Positions 1 to 8,876 of a DNA stretch of 64,000 nt are shown piece after piece; position 1 is the first letter of the stretch; every line of letters begins with the position of its first letter. Position numbers and translations under genes: made by a program. Under the pieces are notes generated by a model. It was not told where the DNA came from. It saw only the letters and a program-made list of their open reading frames with translations, and did no database searches. This DNA comes from Roseococcus sp. (GTDB taxonomy: Bacteria > Pseudomonadota > Alphaproteobacteria > Acetobacterales > Acetobacteraceae), in assembly GCA_026414745.1 (NCBI GenBank), contig JAOAIK010000017.1:1-64000 (forward strand). The letters run 5' to 3'.

Positions 1-5
1 GCGCA

Positions 6-81
6 TGGCGTCCCGTACGGGATTCGAACCCGTGCTGCCAACGTGAAAGGCTGGTGTCCTAGGCCTCTAGACGAACGGGAC
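6..81 (-). tRNA. tRNA-Glu (anticodon TTC)
   Basis: On the minus strand the 76-nt sequence folds as a complete tRNA. The acceptor stem is GTCCCGT/ACGGGAC, the T-arm contains GGGTTCGAATCCC, the anticodon loop reads CCTTTCACG (anticodon TTC, Glu), and CCA is encoded at the 3' end (positions 8-6). It decodes GAA/GAG glutamate codons. It is not followed by another RNA gene inside the window. Confidence 0.95.
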
Positions 82-155
82 AACGCCGGCGGCTCCTTAG
101 CGCCCCTCGGCGTCCGGCGCCACCCCCTGCGGGCCGACCCGCAGACAGGCGAGGA

Positions 156-1331
156 TCACGCCGGGGCGGCTGCCGCCGCCTCTGGCGGGAACACCGCCAC
201 CGGCCGCCCTGCTTGCCACTGCAGCAGCACGGGGGTGGCGCGGATGTTCTGCCCGCGCTCGTCGAGCCGCCAGCCCCAGCCATTGGGCAGGGCGCCGGCC
301 GGGTGGTCCAGCGCGGCCAGGGCCGGCCGCACCGCCGCGCGCTCCAGCGCCGGCAGGCCCAGCACGATGCGCGCGCCCGCGAAGGCCGCGAGCGAGAGCG
401 CCGAGCGCGGCGGCCCGCCCCAGCGGCGCTGATACGCCTCGGCAAAGCGTCGCGCCCCCTGGGCCCAGGCCGGCGAGCTGTCGATGGGCGGCACGTCGAG
501 CGCGAAGACACCCTCCGCGGCGGCGCCAAGGCCGCGTCCCCACTCGACGAGCCCGAAGGCCGCGCCGAGGCCCAGCACCGCGCGCGGGCGCCAGGCGGCA
601 TCGGCCAGGGCCCGCAGCAGCGCGGCCGCATCCGCCTCCCCTGCGGCATGGATCGCGAGGGAGACGCCGCCCGCGCGCAGGCGCTGCACCAGCGCCGGCC
701 ATTCCGGGCTGCGCGGTTGGTGGGAGAGGCGCTCGGCGATGACAACGCCTGCCTGGCGCAGCGCGGCCTCCACCGCCGTCGCCAGGCTCTCGGGCGTCAC
801 GCCTGCCTCGTGCAGCAGGGCCACCCGCATCCCCTCGAGCGGCAGGGAGAGAAGACCCGGCAGCAGCTCCGTCACCGCCCGGCGCGCCATGGCGCCGAAC
901 TCGGCGGCCCGCGGCCCGCTGCGCAGGAAGAGACGGCCGCCGCGCTCGCCCAGCACCTCGGCGGGCGAGGCGAGCTCGACATAGGGCGTCTCCAGCGCCT
1001 CCGCCGCCTGCATCGCCGCCAGCCCGACCGGGGCCGAGACGCTGCCGAACAGCACGGTGCAGCGCTCCTGCTGGATCAGGCGGCGCGCCTCGGCCAGCGC
1101 GGCCGCGGGCTCGGTGGCGTCGGCGCGCAGCAGGCGCACCGGCCGCCCGCCGGCGGCATTGCGCTCCTCCACCGCCATGTCCAGACCCCGCAGCGCCTCG
1201 TCGCCGAGCGGCGCCTGCGCGCCCGAGAGCGGGAACACGGCGCCCACGCGCCACTCCGACGCGGGCTGGGCGCGGAGCGGGCGCGGCGCGGCGAGAAGGG
1301 GCAGCGCGGCGAGGACGAAGCGACGGCGCAT
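156..1331 (-). CDS. ABC transporter substrate-binding protein, LivJ-like (Peripla_BP_6)
   Basis: Periplasmic binding protein of the branched-chain amino-acid/amide type, 391 aa. I start at the ATG at 1331 because it gives a clean signal peptide (MRRRFVLAALPLLAAP, then an ARPLRAQ-like cleavage region) followed by VGAVFPLSGAQAPLGDEALRGL, the typical first strand and ligand loop of this family. An open frame continues upstream but adds only arginine-rich sequence. No permease or ATPase gene is adjacent, so the transporter partner and ligand cannot be inferred. Solitary binding proteins of this class can also serve as sensors. It is divergent from the quinone oxidoreductase gene, with about 100 bp between the starts. 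Confidence 0.8.
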   Translation of the reverse strand: MRRRFVLAALPLLAAPRPLRAQPASEWRVGAVFPLSGAQAPLGDEALRGLDMAVEERNAAGGRPVRLLRADATEPAAALAEARRLIQQERCTVLFGSVSAPVGLAAMQAAEALETPYVELASPAEVLGERGGRLFLRSGPRAAEFGAMARRAVTELLPGLLSLPLEGMRVALLHEAGVTPESLATAVEAALRQAGVVIAERLSHQPRSPEWPALVQRLRAGGVSLAIHAAGEADAAALLRALADAAWRPRAVLGLGAAFGLVEWGRGLGAAAEGVFALDVPPIDSSPAWAQGARRFAEAYQRRWGGPPRSALSLAAFAGARIVLGLPALERAAVRPALAALDHPAGALPNGWGWRLDERGQNIRATPVLLQWQAGRPVAVFPPEAAAAAPA

Positions 1332-1434
1332 CGCACCCAGTCTTCCGCGCCGCGCGCCGCGCCGCAATCTCCGCACATGGCTTGACGCTGCGGCCCCGTG
1401 CGGGAAGTGTCCGGCGCGAAGCACGGAGCACCCC

Positions 1435-2448
1435 ATGCCCAGCACCATGACCTACATCGCCCATGGCGCGGGCGGCGGCCCCGAGGTTCTGGTCCCCGCC
1501 ACCGGCCCTGTTCCGGTCCCTGCCCCCGACGAGGTGCTGATCCGCGTCATGGCCGCGGGCGTGAACCGGCCCGATGTGGCGCAGCGCGCCGGCAGCTATC
1601 CACCGCCCCCCGGCGCCTCGCCCGTCATCGGCCTGGAATGCGCGGGCGAGGTGGTGGCCACCGGCCCCGCCGTCACGCGCTACCGGCCCGGCGACAAGGT
1701 CTGCGCGTTGACCAATGGCGGCGCCTACGCCGAATACTGCGTGGCGCCGGAGGCGCAGACCCTGCCCTGGCCGCGCGGCTTCGACGCGCTGCAGGCGGCG
1801 GCGATCCCGGAGACCTATTTCACCGTCTGGGCCAACCTCTTCGGCACGGCGCATGCGACCGGCGGGCGGCTCGCGCCCGGCGAGACGGTGCTGATCCACG
1901 GCGGCACCTCGGGCATCGGCGTCACCGCCATCCAGCTCGCCAAGGCCTTCGGCGCGCGCGTTCTCACCACCGTGGGCAGCGAAGAGAAATGCGCCGCCGC
2001 CCTGCGCTTCGGCGCCGACCACGCGATCAACTACCGCAGCCAGGACTTCGTGGAGGAGGTGAAACGCCTCACGGAGGGCCGGCTGCTCGACGTGGTGCTG
2101 TGCATGGTCGGCGCGCCCTATTTCGCGCGCAACCTGCGCTGCCTGCGCATGGACGGGCGGCTGGTGCTGATCGCCTTCCTGGGCGGCGAGACGGCCGAGA
2201 AGGTGGATCTGCGGCCCATCATGCTGCGGCGCCTCACTGTCACCGGCTCCACCATGCGCCCGCGCAGCACCGCGCAGAAGGGCGAGATCGCCGAGGCGCT
2301 GCGCGCGAAGGTCTGGCCGCTGCTGGAGGCCGGGCGCTGCCTGCCGCACATCCACGCCGTCTTCCCGCTGGCCGAGGCGGCCCGGGCCCACGCGCTGATG
2401 GAGACCAGCCAGCATGTCGGCAAGATCATGCTGAAGGTGACCGATTGA
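1435..2448 (+). CDS. NAD(P)H-quinone oxidoreductase, zinc-independent MDR family
   Basis: Medium-chain dehydrogenase/reductase of the PIG3/quinone oxidoreductase type, 337 aa. The N-terminal GroES-like half has GVNRPDVAQRAGSYPPPPGAS followed by the conserved GLECAGEV. The Rossmann half has GGTSGIGVTAIQLAKAFGARV, which binds NADPH, and then VGSEEKC. No catalytic zinc ligands are evident. It is expected to catalyse one-electron or two-electron reduction of quinones in the cytoplasm. The start at 1435 gives MPSTMTYIAHG, and a second ATG lies four codons on. The frame stays open upstream but is antisense to the previous gene. The DMT exporter begins 13 bp downstream, suggesting co-transcription. 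Confidence 0.88.
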   Translation: MPSTMTYIAHGAGGGPEVLVPATGPVPVPAPDEVLIRVMAAGVNRPDVAQRAGSYPPPPGASPVIGLECAGEVVATGPAVTRYRPGDKVCALTNGGAYAEYCVAPEAQTLPWPRGFDALQAAAIPETYFTVWANLFGTAHATGGRLAPGETVLIHGGTSGIGVTAIQLAKAFGARVLTTVGSEEKCAAALRFGADHAINYRSQDFVEEVKRLTEGRLLDVVLCMVGAPYFARNLRCLRMDGRLVLIAFLGGETAEKVDLRPIMLRRLTVTGSTMRPRSTAQKGEIAEALRAKVWPLLEAGRCLPHIHAVFPLAEAARAHALMETSQHVGKIMLKVTD

Positions 2449-2461
2449 GGCCGCCCTTCCA

Positions 2462-3325
2462 GTGACGCAGGGGCGCGCGCTCCGGCTTCTCATGGTCGCC
2501 GTGGTGCTGTTCGGCGGTGTCTGGCCGCTGACGAAGCACGCCCTGGCCGACGGCACGGCCATGTGGTTCGGCTTCTGGCGCGCCGGGCTGGCGGCGGTCT
2601 CCGCCGCCCTGGTGCTGGCGCTGCTCGGCCGGCTGCACCTTCCCGCGCGGCGCGACTGGCCGGCGGTGCTGGCGCTCGGCCTGCTCCAGATCGGCGCCTT
2701 CTTCGCCTTCACCCATGCCGCCATCGCGCTGGTTCCGGCCGGGCGCACCGCCATCCTGGGCAATGTGACGATCTTCTGGCTGGTGCCCCTCTCCGTCTGG
2801 CTGCTGGCCGAGCGCGTCTCGCCGACGCGCTGGCTCGCGGCCGCGATCGGGCTCGCGGGGGTGGCGGTGATGATGGGGCCCTGGGCGATCGACTGGGCGG
2901 CGCCGGGCGTGCTGCGCGGGCATCTGTGGCTGCTCTGCGCCTCGCTGGGCTGGAGCCTCGCCATCATCGTGCTGCGCAAGCGCCCGCCCGGCGCGCCGCT
3001 GGTGGAGCTGCTGCCCGTCGCCTTCGCGCTCGGGGCCGGGCTGCTCGCGCTGGTGGCCTGGATCGCCGAGCCCGCCGGCGGGCTCGGCCGCGGCGCCTGG
3101 CCCATCGCGCTGTTCATCGGCCTGGTCGCGGCGCCGATCGGCACCTGGGCGATCAGCGAGGGCACGCGGCATCTGAATGCCGTCGTCGCCTCGCTCGGCG
3201 TGCTGCTGGTGCCGGTGTTCGGGGTGGCGCTGGCCACCCTCTGGCTCGGCGAGCCGCTGGGCTGGGATATCCTCGCCGGCGGGGCGCTGATCGTGCTCAG
3301 CGTGCTGCTGGCCACCTGGAGGTGA
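2462..3325 (+). CDS. EamA/DMT-superfamily transporter
   Basis: Inner-membrane protein of the drug/metabolite transporter superfamily, 287 aa, with about ten hydrophobic helices arranged as two EamA repeats. The first begins at LLMVAVVLFGGVWPLTKHALADG and the second near HLWLLCASLGWSLAIIVLRKR. The C-terminal LNAVVASLGVLLVPVFGVALATLWLGEPL is characteristic of the family. I use the GTG at 2462; an ATG at 2492 would trim ten residues. The substrate is unknown; relatives export amino acids or other metabolites. It sits between the quinone oxidoreductase and an alpha/beta hydrolase, with only 1 bp to the hydrolase start, so the three genes probably form one operon. Confidence 0.85.
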   Translation: MTQGRALRLLMVAVVLFGGVWPLTKHALADGTAMWFGFWRAGLAAVSAALVLALLGRLHLPARRDWPAVLALGLLQIGAFFAFTHAAIALVPAGRTAILGNVTIFWLVPLSVWLLAERVSPTRWLAAAIGLAGVAVMMGPWAIDWAAPGVLRGHLWLLCASLGWSLAIIVLRKRPPGAPLVELLPVAFALGAGLLALVAWIAEPAGGLGRGAWPIALFIGLVAAPIGTWAISEGTRHLNAVVASLGVLLVPVFGVALATLWLGEPLGWDILAGGALIVLSVLLATWR

Positions 3326-3326
3326 G

Positions 3327-4094
3327 ATGATCCTCAACACCGTCGAGATGGGCGAGGGCCCGCCGGTCGTGCTGATCCATGGGCTGTTCGGCGCGGCGCG
3401 CAACTGGGGCGCGATCCAGAAGCGCCTGGCCGCGCGGCACCGCGTGCTGGCGCCGGATCTGCGCAACCACGGCGACAGCCCGCGCGCCGAGGGCATGGCG
3501 CACGCCGCCACCGCCCGCGACCTCGCCGAGACGCTGCACGCGCGCGGCGTCTCCCGCGCCCTGGTGGTGGGGCATTCGCTGGGCGGCAAGGTGGCGATGG
3601 CGCTGGCGTTGCATCACCCGGGCTTCGTCGGCCGCCTCGTGGTGGCGGACATCGCGCCGGTGCGCTACCCGCCCGCGCTGCGCGGCTTCATCGCCGCCAT
3701 GCGCGCCCTGCCCCTGCACGAGGGCATGACCCGGCGCGAGGCCGACGCGGCGCTGGCCCCCGCCGTGCCGGATGCCACCATCCGCGCCTTCCTCCTGCAG
3801 TCGCTCGACCTCGACGCGAGCCCTCCGCGCTGGCGCCTCGGCCTCGCGGAGCTGCACGCCGCCATGCCGGAGATCGAGGATTTCCGCGAGGAGGGGCGAT
3901 ACGAGGGCGCGACGCTGGCGATCGCGGGCGGGCGCAGCGACTACATCCGGCCAGAGCATCGCCCGCTGTTCCAGCGCCTCTTCCCCGCGATCCGCTTCGC
4001 CGTCATCGAGGGCGCGGGCCACTGGGTGCATGCCGAGAAGCCGAACGAGTTCCTGGCGCTGGTGGAGGAGTTCGCCGCCGGCGGAGCGGGCTGA
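3327..4094 (+). CDS. Alpha/beta-hydrolase, YbfF-like esterase
   Basis: Alpha/beta-hydrolase fold protein, 255 aa, close in layout to esterase YbfF. Visible elements are the oxyanion region LIHGLFGAARNWG (residues 16-28), the DLRNHGDS turn, the nucleophile elbow VGHSLGG with Ser84, and a C-terminal catalytic histidine in EGAGHWVHAEKP. The acid residue probably lies in AGGRSDYI. It should hydrolyse short acyl esters or thioesters in the cytoplasm; the substrate is unknown. The start lies 1 bp after the stop of the DMT transporter. Its 3' end abuts the decayed amino-acid-binding-protein gene on the opposite strand. Confidence 0.87.
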   Translation: MILNTVEMGEGPPVVLIHGLFGAARNWGAIQKRLAARHRVLAPDLRNHGDSPRAEGMAHAATARDLAETLHARGVSRALVVGHSLGGKVAMALALHHPGFVGRLVVADIAPVRYPPALRGFIAAMRALPLHEGMTRREADAALAPAVPDATIRAFLLQSLDLDASPPRWRLGLAELHAAMPEIEDFREEGRYEGATLAIAGGRSDYIRPEHRPLFQRLFPAIRFAVIEGAGHWVHAEKPNEFLALVEEFAAGGAG

Positions 4095-4103
4095 GGCCGC
4101 CCC

Positions 4104-5137
4104 CGCCCCCCAGCGCAGCGGCAGCGCGTACATCAGCCCGCCATTGGTCCAGAGGTTGTTCGGCCCGCGGGGCAGCGCCACCGGCGTGTTCTCGCCCATG
4201 GTGCGCTCGTAGATCCCGCCGTCGTTGCCGATCGCGCGGATCAGTTTGAAGGCCCAGGCGGGGCGAGCTTCAGCGCCTCGCCGAGCGCCGGCCTCGCGCC
4301 CAGCAGGCGGCGCGTGTTGGGGGTGGTGCTGGTGCGGCGCATCTCCTCGGCGTTGGCGCGGGTGACGCCCTGCTCCTCCGCCTCGATCACGGCATAGGTG
4401 AACCAGCGCACCAGCTCGAACCAGTCCTCGTCGCCGCGGCGGACATAGGCGCCGTAGGGCTCCTTGGAGAAGCGCGCGGCCAGCACCGTCCACTCCCGCG
4501 GGTTCGCCATCTGCGACCGCGCGGCGGCGCGCTGCGACGCGTCGGAGCCGAAGGCATCGCGGCGCCCGGCCTGCAGCGCGGGCAGCACCTGGTCGAGCCG
4601 CTCGAACACCACGGGGCGGAAGCGCAGGTTCACGCTGCGGAAGTCGTCGGCCGTCACCTGCTCGTTGGTGGTGCCCTGGATCAGGCAGATGGTGCTGTCC
4701 GCCATCTCGCGCACGCGCTGCACGCCGAGGCTCCCCCGCACGAGGAAGCCATGCGCGTCCTAGAAGCAGGTGGCGACATGGTGCAGGCCGGGCGTCGTGT
4801 CGCGCAGCATGGTCTGCGTCGAGCTGCGGAACAGCATGGCCACCTCGCCCGAGCCGAGCGCACTGAAGCGGGTGGAGGAGGACAGGGGCACGGATCGCAC
4901 GCGGTTCGCGTCGTTGAAGACGGCGACCGCGAGGCCGCGGCAGAGCTCCACATCCAGACCCTGCCAGACCCCGCGGCTGTGGGGCAGGGCGAAGCCGGCC
5001 ACGCCGGTGTGGATGCCGCAGACAAGCATGCCGCGCGCGCGCACTTGGTCCAGGGTGGGGCCGGGCTGCGCCGCCGCGGCGAAGCCCATGACGCATCGCG
5101 CCGCCAGCGGGGCGCGAAGCCCTCGCCTCCGGACCAT
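4104..5137 (-). pseudogene. Degraded general amino-acid ABC transporter binding protein (AapJ-like)
   Basis: Read on the minus strand, this is the remnant of an AapJ/BztA-type periplasmic amino-acid binding protein. The N-terminal part reads TLDQVRARGMLVCGIHTGVAGF and GVWQGLDVELCRGLAVAVF. An in-frame TAG at 4762-4760 interrupts it exactly where the family has a Tyr codon (CF-stop-DAHGFLV). The same frame then continues with QGTTNEQVTADDFRSVNLRFRPVVFE as far as GEALKLAP. There a one-base loss in the C run at 4260-4263 moves the remainder, WAFKLIRAIGNDGGIYERTMGE and LWTNGGLMYALPLR, into another frame. That last frame has no stop at the expected C-terminus and runs on antisense through the hydrolase gene. 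No permease or ATPase genes remain nearby. Confidence 0.85.
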
Positions 5138-5214
5138 CCTTGCCTTCCCCAGCCTTGCGGATCCTTGAGCGGCATGGTCACGCTTCGCCGCCGCATGAGT
5201 CAACGCCGGGCCGT

Positions 5215-5236
5215 CCGGTTACGAAGGTGTAACCGG
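5215..5236. repeat. 8-bp inverted repeat downstream of the dev-type operon
   Basis: CCGGTTAC (5215-5222) and GTAACCGG (5229-5236) are perfect inverted copies around a 6-nt loop. The repeat lies just past the 3' end of the minus-strand ABC exporter operon and before the degraded binding-protein gene. It could be an operator for the latter or a weak terminator; no T run follows on the minus strand. Confidence 0.4.
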
Positions 5237-5264
5237 CGGGCGACGCCGTGCCACGCGGGCGGGG

Positions 5265-5960
5265 TCAGCGGGCGCGCTCCGGCGCGCCCTGGACGATGCG
5301 GCCGTCCTCCATCGCCACGATCCGGTCGGCGAGGTCGAGGATGCGCGGATCGTGCGTCACCAGAAGGATGGGCACGCCGCGGCCCTTGGCGAGGTCGCGC
5401 AGCAGGCGCACCACCTCCTGCCCGGTCTGCTTGTCGAGCGCCGCCGTCGGCTCGTCGGCGAGGATCAGCCCCGGCCCGCCGGCCAGCGCGCGGGCGATGG
5501 CGACGCGCTGGCGCTGCCCGCCGGAGAGCTGGGCGGGGTGCTTCTCGGAGTGCTCGGCGAGGCCCACCGCCTCCAGCATCGCCCCCGCGCGCGCCAGGCG
5601 CTCGCGCTCGCTGAGCGCGCCGTCCAGCTCCAGCGCCATCGCCACGTTCTGCCGCGCGGTGAGGAAGCCGAGCAGGTTGTGGTTCTGGAAAATGAAGCCG
5701 ATGCGCCGGCGCAGCCGCACCCGCGCCGCCTCGCCCGCGCCCATGAGCTCCTGCCCCAGCACGCGGGCCGACCCCTGCTGCATGGCCCGCAGCGCCCCGA
5801 TGAGGGTGAGCAGCGTGGTCTTGCCCGAGCCGGAGGGCCCTGTGAGGATCACGATCTCGCCAGGTTCCACGCGCAGATCGACCTCGCGCAGCACGAGGCG
5901 GCGCAGCTCGCCGCTGCCATAGGCGAAGCTTACGCCACGGAGCTCGACGGGCGCCTGCAT
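5265..5960 (-). CDS. ABC exporter ATP-binding protein, DevA/LolD-like
   Basis: Cytoplasmic ATPase of a MacB/DevCA-type exporter, 231 aa. It has Walker A in LTGPSGSGKTTLLTL, a Q-loop in IGFIFQNHNLLGF, the signature LSGGQRQRVAIARALAG, Walker B in LILADEPTAALD and the H-loop in LVTHDPRI. I start at ATG 5960, which overlaps the stop of the permease gene by one base (TGATG). The upstream open frame is antisense-like filler. It is the last gene of the tetR-fusion protein-permease-ATPase operon. The ATPase should drive efflux through the neighbouring permease and periplasmic adaptor; the exported compound is not predictable. Confidence 0.9.
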   Translation of the reverse strand: MQAPVELRGVSFAYGSGELRRLVLREVDLRVEPGEIVILTGPSGSGKTTLLTLIGALRAMQQGSARVLGQELMGAGEAARVRLRRRIGFIFQNHNLLGFLTARQNVAMALELDGALSERERLARAGAMLEAVGLAEHSEKHPAQLSGGQRQRVAIARALAGGPGLILADEPTAALDKQTGQEVVRLLRDLAKGRGVPILLVTHDPRILDLADRIVAMEDGRIVQGAPERAR

Positions 5961-7216
5961 CAGAACATGTCCGCGGGGTTGGCGTCGCGCAGCTTGCGGA
6001 TGGCGAGCAGCCCCGCCGCGAAGCACATGCCGAAGATCAGCAGGAACACGCCCAGCGCGCGCTCGGCCGTCATCACCAGCGGCAGGAAGGTGGCGCCCGC
6101 CACGAAGTCGTAGAGGAAGAGGCAGAGCAGGAAGCCGGGGATGAACCCCACCACGGCGAGGATCAGCGCCGCGCCCAGCACCACCCGCGCGAGGTAGCCG
6201 TCCGTGTAGCCCATGGCCTTGAGCGTGGCGTATTCGCCGAGATGGCCCGCGATGTCGGCGAACAGGATCTGGTAGACGATCACCATGCCCACCACGAGGC
6301 CCATGACGGAGCCGAAGAGGAAGATGAAGCCGATGGGCGTGCCATCCTCCCAGTAGCGGCGTTCCTTCTGCACCAGCTCGGCATGGGTGAGCACGGAGAC
6401 ATCGCCCGGCAGGAGGGCGCGCAGCCGCGCCTGCACCGCCGCCGGATCCGCTCCCTCGGCGAGCTGGATGGCCACGAGGTCGATGTGGGAGGGCCGACGC
6501 TCGAAGACGCGGCGGAAATTCACCTCGCTCATCACCACATTGCCGTCCGCTCCGAAGGAGGGGCCGATCTCCACGAGGCCGACGAGCTCCATCGCGCGCC
6601 CGTTCAGCTCCACCATGAAGGGGCCGCGCTCGTTGAACAGCCGCGGAAGGGGGCCGAACTCGGGGCGCGAGCGCAGGTCGAAGGCGAAGGTGTCGGGCCG
6701 GGTGAGGGCCTCGGCCACCTGCTCGATGCCGGGAAAGCGCAGCGCCCCGGCCGCGGCGTCGAAGCCGATCACCTGCACGGCGCGCTTGGTGCCCGTCTCG
6801 GGGTTCCTCAGCGGCAACTGCGCAAGATAGACCGGGATGGCCCGGACCACCTCGGGGTCGGCCAGCGCCTGGTGGGCGCGGCTGCGGGGCATGCGCTCCG
6901 GTCGGAAGCTCGCCTCGGTCAGCGGGTGCCAGAGGAAGAGGTCGGCGCGCAGCGCCTGCAGCAGGTTGGTGGCGCTGTCGAACAGCGCCCCCTTGAAGCC
7001 GAGCTGCATGAACACGAGGACGCAGGCGAACATGACGCCCGCGATGGCGGTGGCCAGCCGCGCCCGCTCGGCGCGGAGCTGCCGCCAGGCGAGCCGCAGC
7101 GCGAGGCCGAGCTCCGCCAGCGCGGCGGGCGGGCGCCGCTCGGGCGCGGGCGCGGCCTCGCCGGTGCGCTCGGGCGCCCAGGGCAGAAGCGCGGCGGGGG
7201 CGGGGATCTCGTTCAT
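5960..7216 (-). CDS. ABC exporter permease, DevC-like (FtsX/MacB domain)
   Basis: Inner-membrane permease, 418 aa. It has one helix near the N-terminus (ATAIAGVMFACVLVFMQLGF), a large periplasmic MacB-PCD-like domain of roughly 230 residues, and three C-terminal helices beginning GFIFLFGSVMGLVVGMVIVY. GHLGEYATLKAMGY between the second and third helices is the hallmark cytoplasmic segment of DevC/FtsX permeases. The ATG at 7216 overlaps the stop of the membrane-fusion gene as ATGA, and the stop overlaps the ATPase start. Together with the adaptor and ATPase it forms a tripartite exporter that probably connects to a TolC-like outer-membrane channel encoded elsewhere. Confidence 0.9.
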   Translation of the reverse strand: MNEIPAPAALLPWAPERTGEAAPAPERRPPAALAELGLALRLAWRQLRAERARLATAIAGVMFACVLVFMQLGFKGALFDSATNLLQALRADLFLWHPLTEASFRPERMPRSRAHQALADPEVVRAIPVYLAQLPLRNPETGTKRAVQVIGFDAAAGALRFPGIEQVAEALTRPDTFAFDLRSRPEFGPLPRLFNERGPFMVELNGRAMELVGLVEIGPSFGADGNVVMSEVNFRRVFERRPSHIDLVAIQLAEGADPAAVQARLRALLPGDVSVLTHAELVQKERRYWEDGTPIGFIFLFGSVMGLVVGMVIVYQILFADIAGHLGEYATLKAMGYTDGYLARVVLGAALILAVVGFIPGFLLCLFLYDFVAGATFLPLVMTAERALGVFLLIFGMCFAAGLLAIRKLRDANPADMF

Positions 7217-8271
7217 CGGCCCGCGACCGGGGCGGGCCCGGGGCGGATCGCCACCTGAACCTGCATGTTGCTGCGCCGGCGCAGCAGCGCGGCGGCCTCC
7301 TCCGAAAGGGCGAGGCGCACCTCGACGGTGCGCGCGTCCACCGCCGCCACGGGGTCGGTGCCGGCCTGGGTGGTGCGGCGCACCTGCCAGCCGATCTCGC
7401 GCACCGTGGCGGCGAGGCGCCGCGCCTCGCCGGGGACGATCACCTCCGCCGGCGCGCCAAGCGCCACGCGGGGCAGATCCGTCTCGTAGACGTCGGCCAC
7501 CACGTCCATGCGCGAAAGATCGGCCATCTCGAGCAGGCCATCGGCTCCGACACGGTCCCCGGGCCGGGCGAAGATGCGCAGGATGGTGCCGGCGATGGGC
7601 GCGTGCAGGCGCGAGATGGCGGCGTCGGCCCGGGCCTTCTCCAGGGCGGCACGCGCGGCGGCCACGCGGGCCTCGGCGAGCGCGATGTCCTCCGGCCGGG
7701 TGCTCGAGAGGGTGAGGAGCTCCGCCTCGGCCTGGGCGCGCTCGGCGGCGAGGCGCTGCGCCTGGAAGCGGGCGCGCTCGGCCACCGCCTCGGCGCCGGC
7801 GCCGGAGGGCACGAGCCGGTCGGCGCGGAGGGCGTCGCGCCGGGCGATCTCCTCCTGCGCGGCGAGGCTCGCGATGCGCGCCCGCTGCGCCTCGATCTCG
7901 CTCGGGCGCGCGGCGTTGCGCAGCCGCTCCAAAGCGGCGAGCTGCTCGCGCAGCGCCGCCTCGGCCTGGGCCACCACGGCGTCCTTCTGCGGTGCGTCGG
8001 CGAACTCCGCGAGGAGCTGGCCGGCCGCCACCTCGTCGCCCTCCTGCACATGGAGATGCGCGAGGCGGTCCACGTTCATGCCGCCGGGCGCGGCGAGGCG
8101 CCGGATCCGCGAGGCCGGCTCGACCCGCCCCAGCGCGCCCACCCCCATCGCCAGGGATGGCGCGGCGGCGAGAGGGGGGGGCGGGGGCGGTGCGGGGCGC
8201 AGCGCCGCCCAGCCCGCTGCCGCGCCGGCCAGCACGGCAAGGCCTGCCAACAGCCGGAGGCGGCGGCTCAT
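7213..8271 (-). CDS. Periplasmic adaptor (HlyD/DevB-like membrane fusion protein)
   Basis: Membrane fusion protein, 352 aa. It has an N-terminal signal anchor (LRLLAGLAVLAGAAAGWAAL), a proline run, the first half of a lipoyl/barrel-sandwich domain (VDRLAHLHVQEGDEVAAGQLLAEF), a long alpha-helical hairpin rich in Ala, Glu and Arg (about residues 100-215), then the second lipoyl half (ISRLHAPIAGTILRIFARPGDRV) and a beta-barrel. This order is diagnostic of HlyD/DevB adaptors. The ATG at 8271 overlaps the tetR stop (ATGA), fixing the start and indicating translational coupling. It should bridge the DevC-like permease to an outer-membrane pore. Confidence 0.9.
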   Translation of the reverse strand: MSRRLRLLAGLAVLAGAAAGWAALRPAPPPPPPLAAAPSLAMGVGALGRVEPASRIRRLAAPGGMNVDRLAHLHVQEGDEVAAGQLLAEFADAPQKDAVVAQAEAALREQLAALERLRNAARPSEIEAQRARIASLAAQEEIARRDALRADRLVPSGAGAEAVAERARFQAQRLAAERAQAEAELLTLSSTRPEDIALAEARVAAARAALEKARADAAISRLHAPIAGTILRIFARPGDRVGADGLLEMADLSRMDVVADVYETDLPRVALGAPAEVIVPGEARRLAATVREIGWQVRRTTQAGTDPVAAVDARTVEVRLALSEEAAALLRRRSNMQVQVAIRPGPAPVAGR

Positions 8272-8867
8272 GCGCGCGGCTCCGCCAGCGTGGCCAGGGC
8301 GGCGCGCAGCGCGGCCATCTCCTCGGCCTCCGGCGCGTCCATGCCGAAGACCCGGGCCATGAACAGCCCATCGCCCGCCGCCATCACGGCCAGGGCATGG
8401 CCGGGCGGCAGCGCATCGGCGCGCAACCGGTCGCGGATGCGGCGGAACACGGCCCGGATGGGGTCGAGCAGCGCGGGGTCGTGGTGGAAGGCGGCGAGAA
8501 AGACGGCGGCGGCGCGCTGGTGCTTCTCGCAGGCCGCCTCCGGGTGGTCGAAGATCCAGGCCAGCACGGCCCGGGTGGCGCGGGCGGGGTGGGGCGGCTC
8601 GGCCTCGAGAACGGCGAGGAACTCCGCCTCCACATGGTCGGCGAGCCGGTTGAGCAGCCCGGCCAGCAGCGCCTCCTTCGAGGCGAAATGGTAGAGCAGG
8701 CCTCCCTTGGAGACGCCGGCCTCGCGCGCCGCCGCCTCCAGCGTCAGGGCGGGCACGCCGCGCGCCTGCACGATCCGCTCGGCCGCGTCGAGGATGCGGG
8801 TGCGCGCATCGCCGCCCTCCGGGGCACGGGGGCGCGGTTCGGCGGCGGGGCTCGATCCGTCGGGCAT
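8268..8867 (-). CDS. TetR/AcrR-family transcriptional regulator
   Basis: 199-aa regulator with an N-terminal helix-turn-helix, ARTRILDAAERIVQARGVPALTLEAAAREAGVSKGGLLYHF in two blocks (residues ~22-62), followed by a variable all-helical ligand domain. I start at ATG 8867; an alternative ATG at 8882 lies inside the adjacent palindrome. It is the first gene of the exporter operon and overlaps the adaptor gene by 4 bp. By analogy with TetR-controlled efflux operons it probably represses its own operon through the 42-bp palindrome directly upstream and is released by the exported compound or a precursor. That regulatory role is inference. Confidence 0.88.
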   Translation of the reverse strand: MPDGSSPAAEPRPRAPEGGDARTRILDAAERIVQARGVPALTLEAAAREAGVSKGGLLYHFASKEALLAGLLNRLADHVEAEFLAVLEAEPPHPARATRAVLAWIFDHPEAACEKHQRAAAVFLAAFHHDPALLDPIRAVFRRIRDRLRADALPPGHALAVMAAGDGLFMARVFGMDAPEAEEMAALRAALATLAEPRA

Positions 8868-8876
8868 ATGCTTCAA

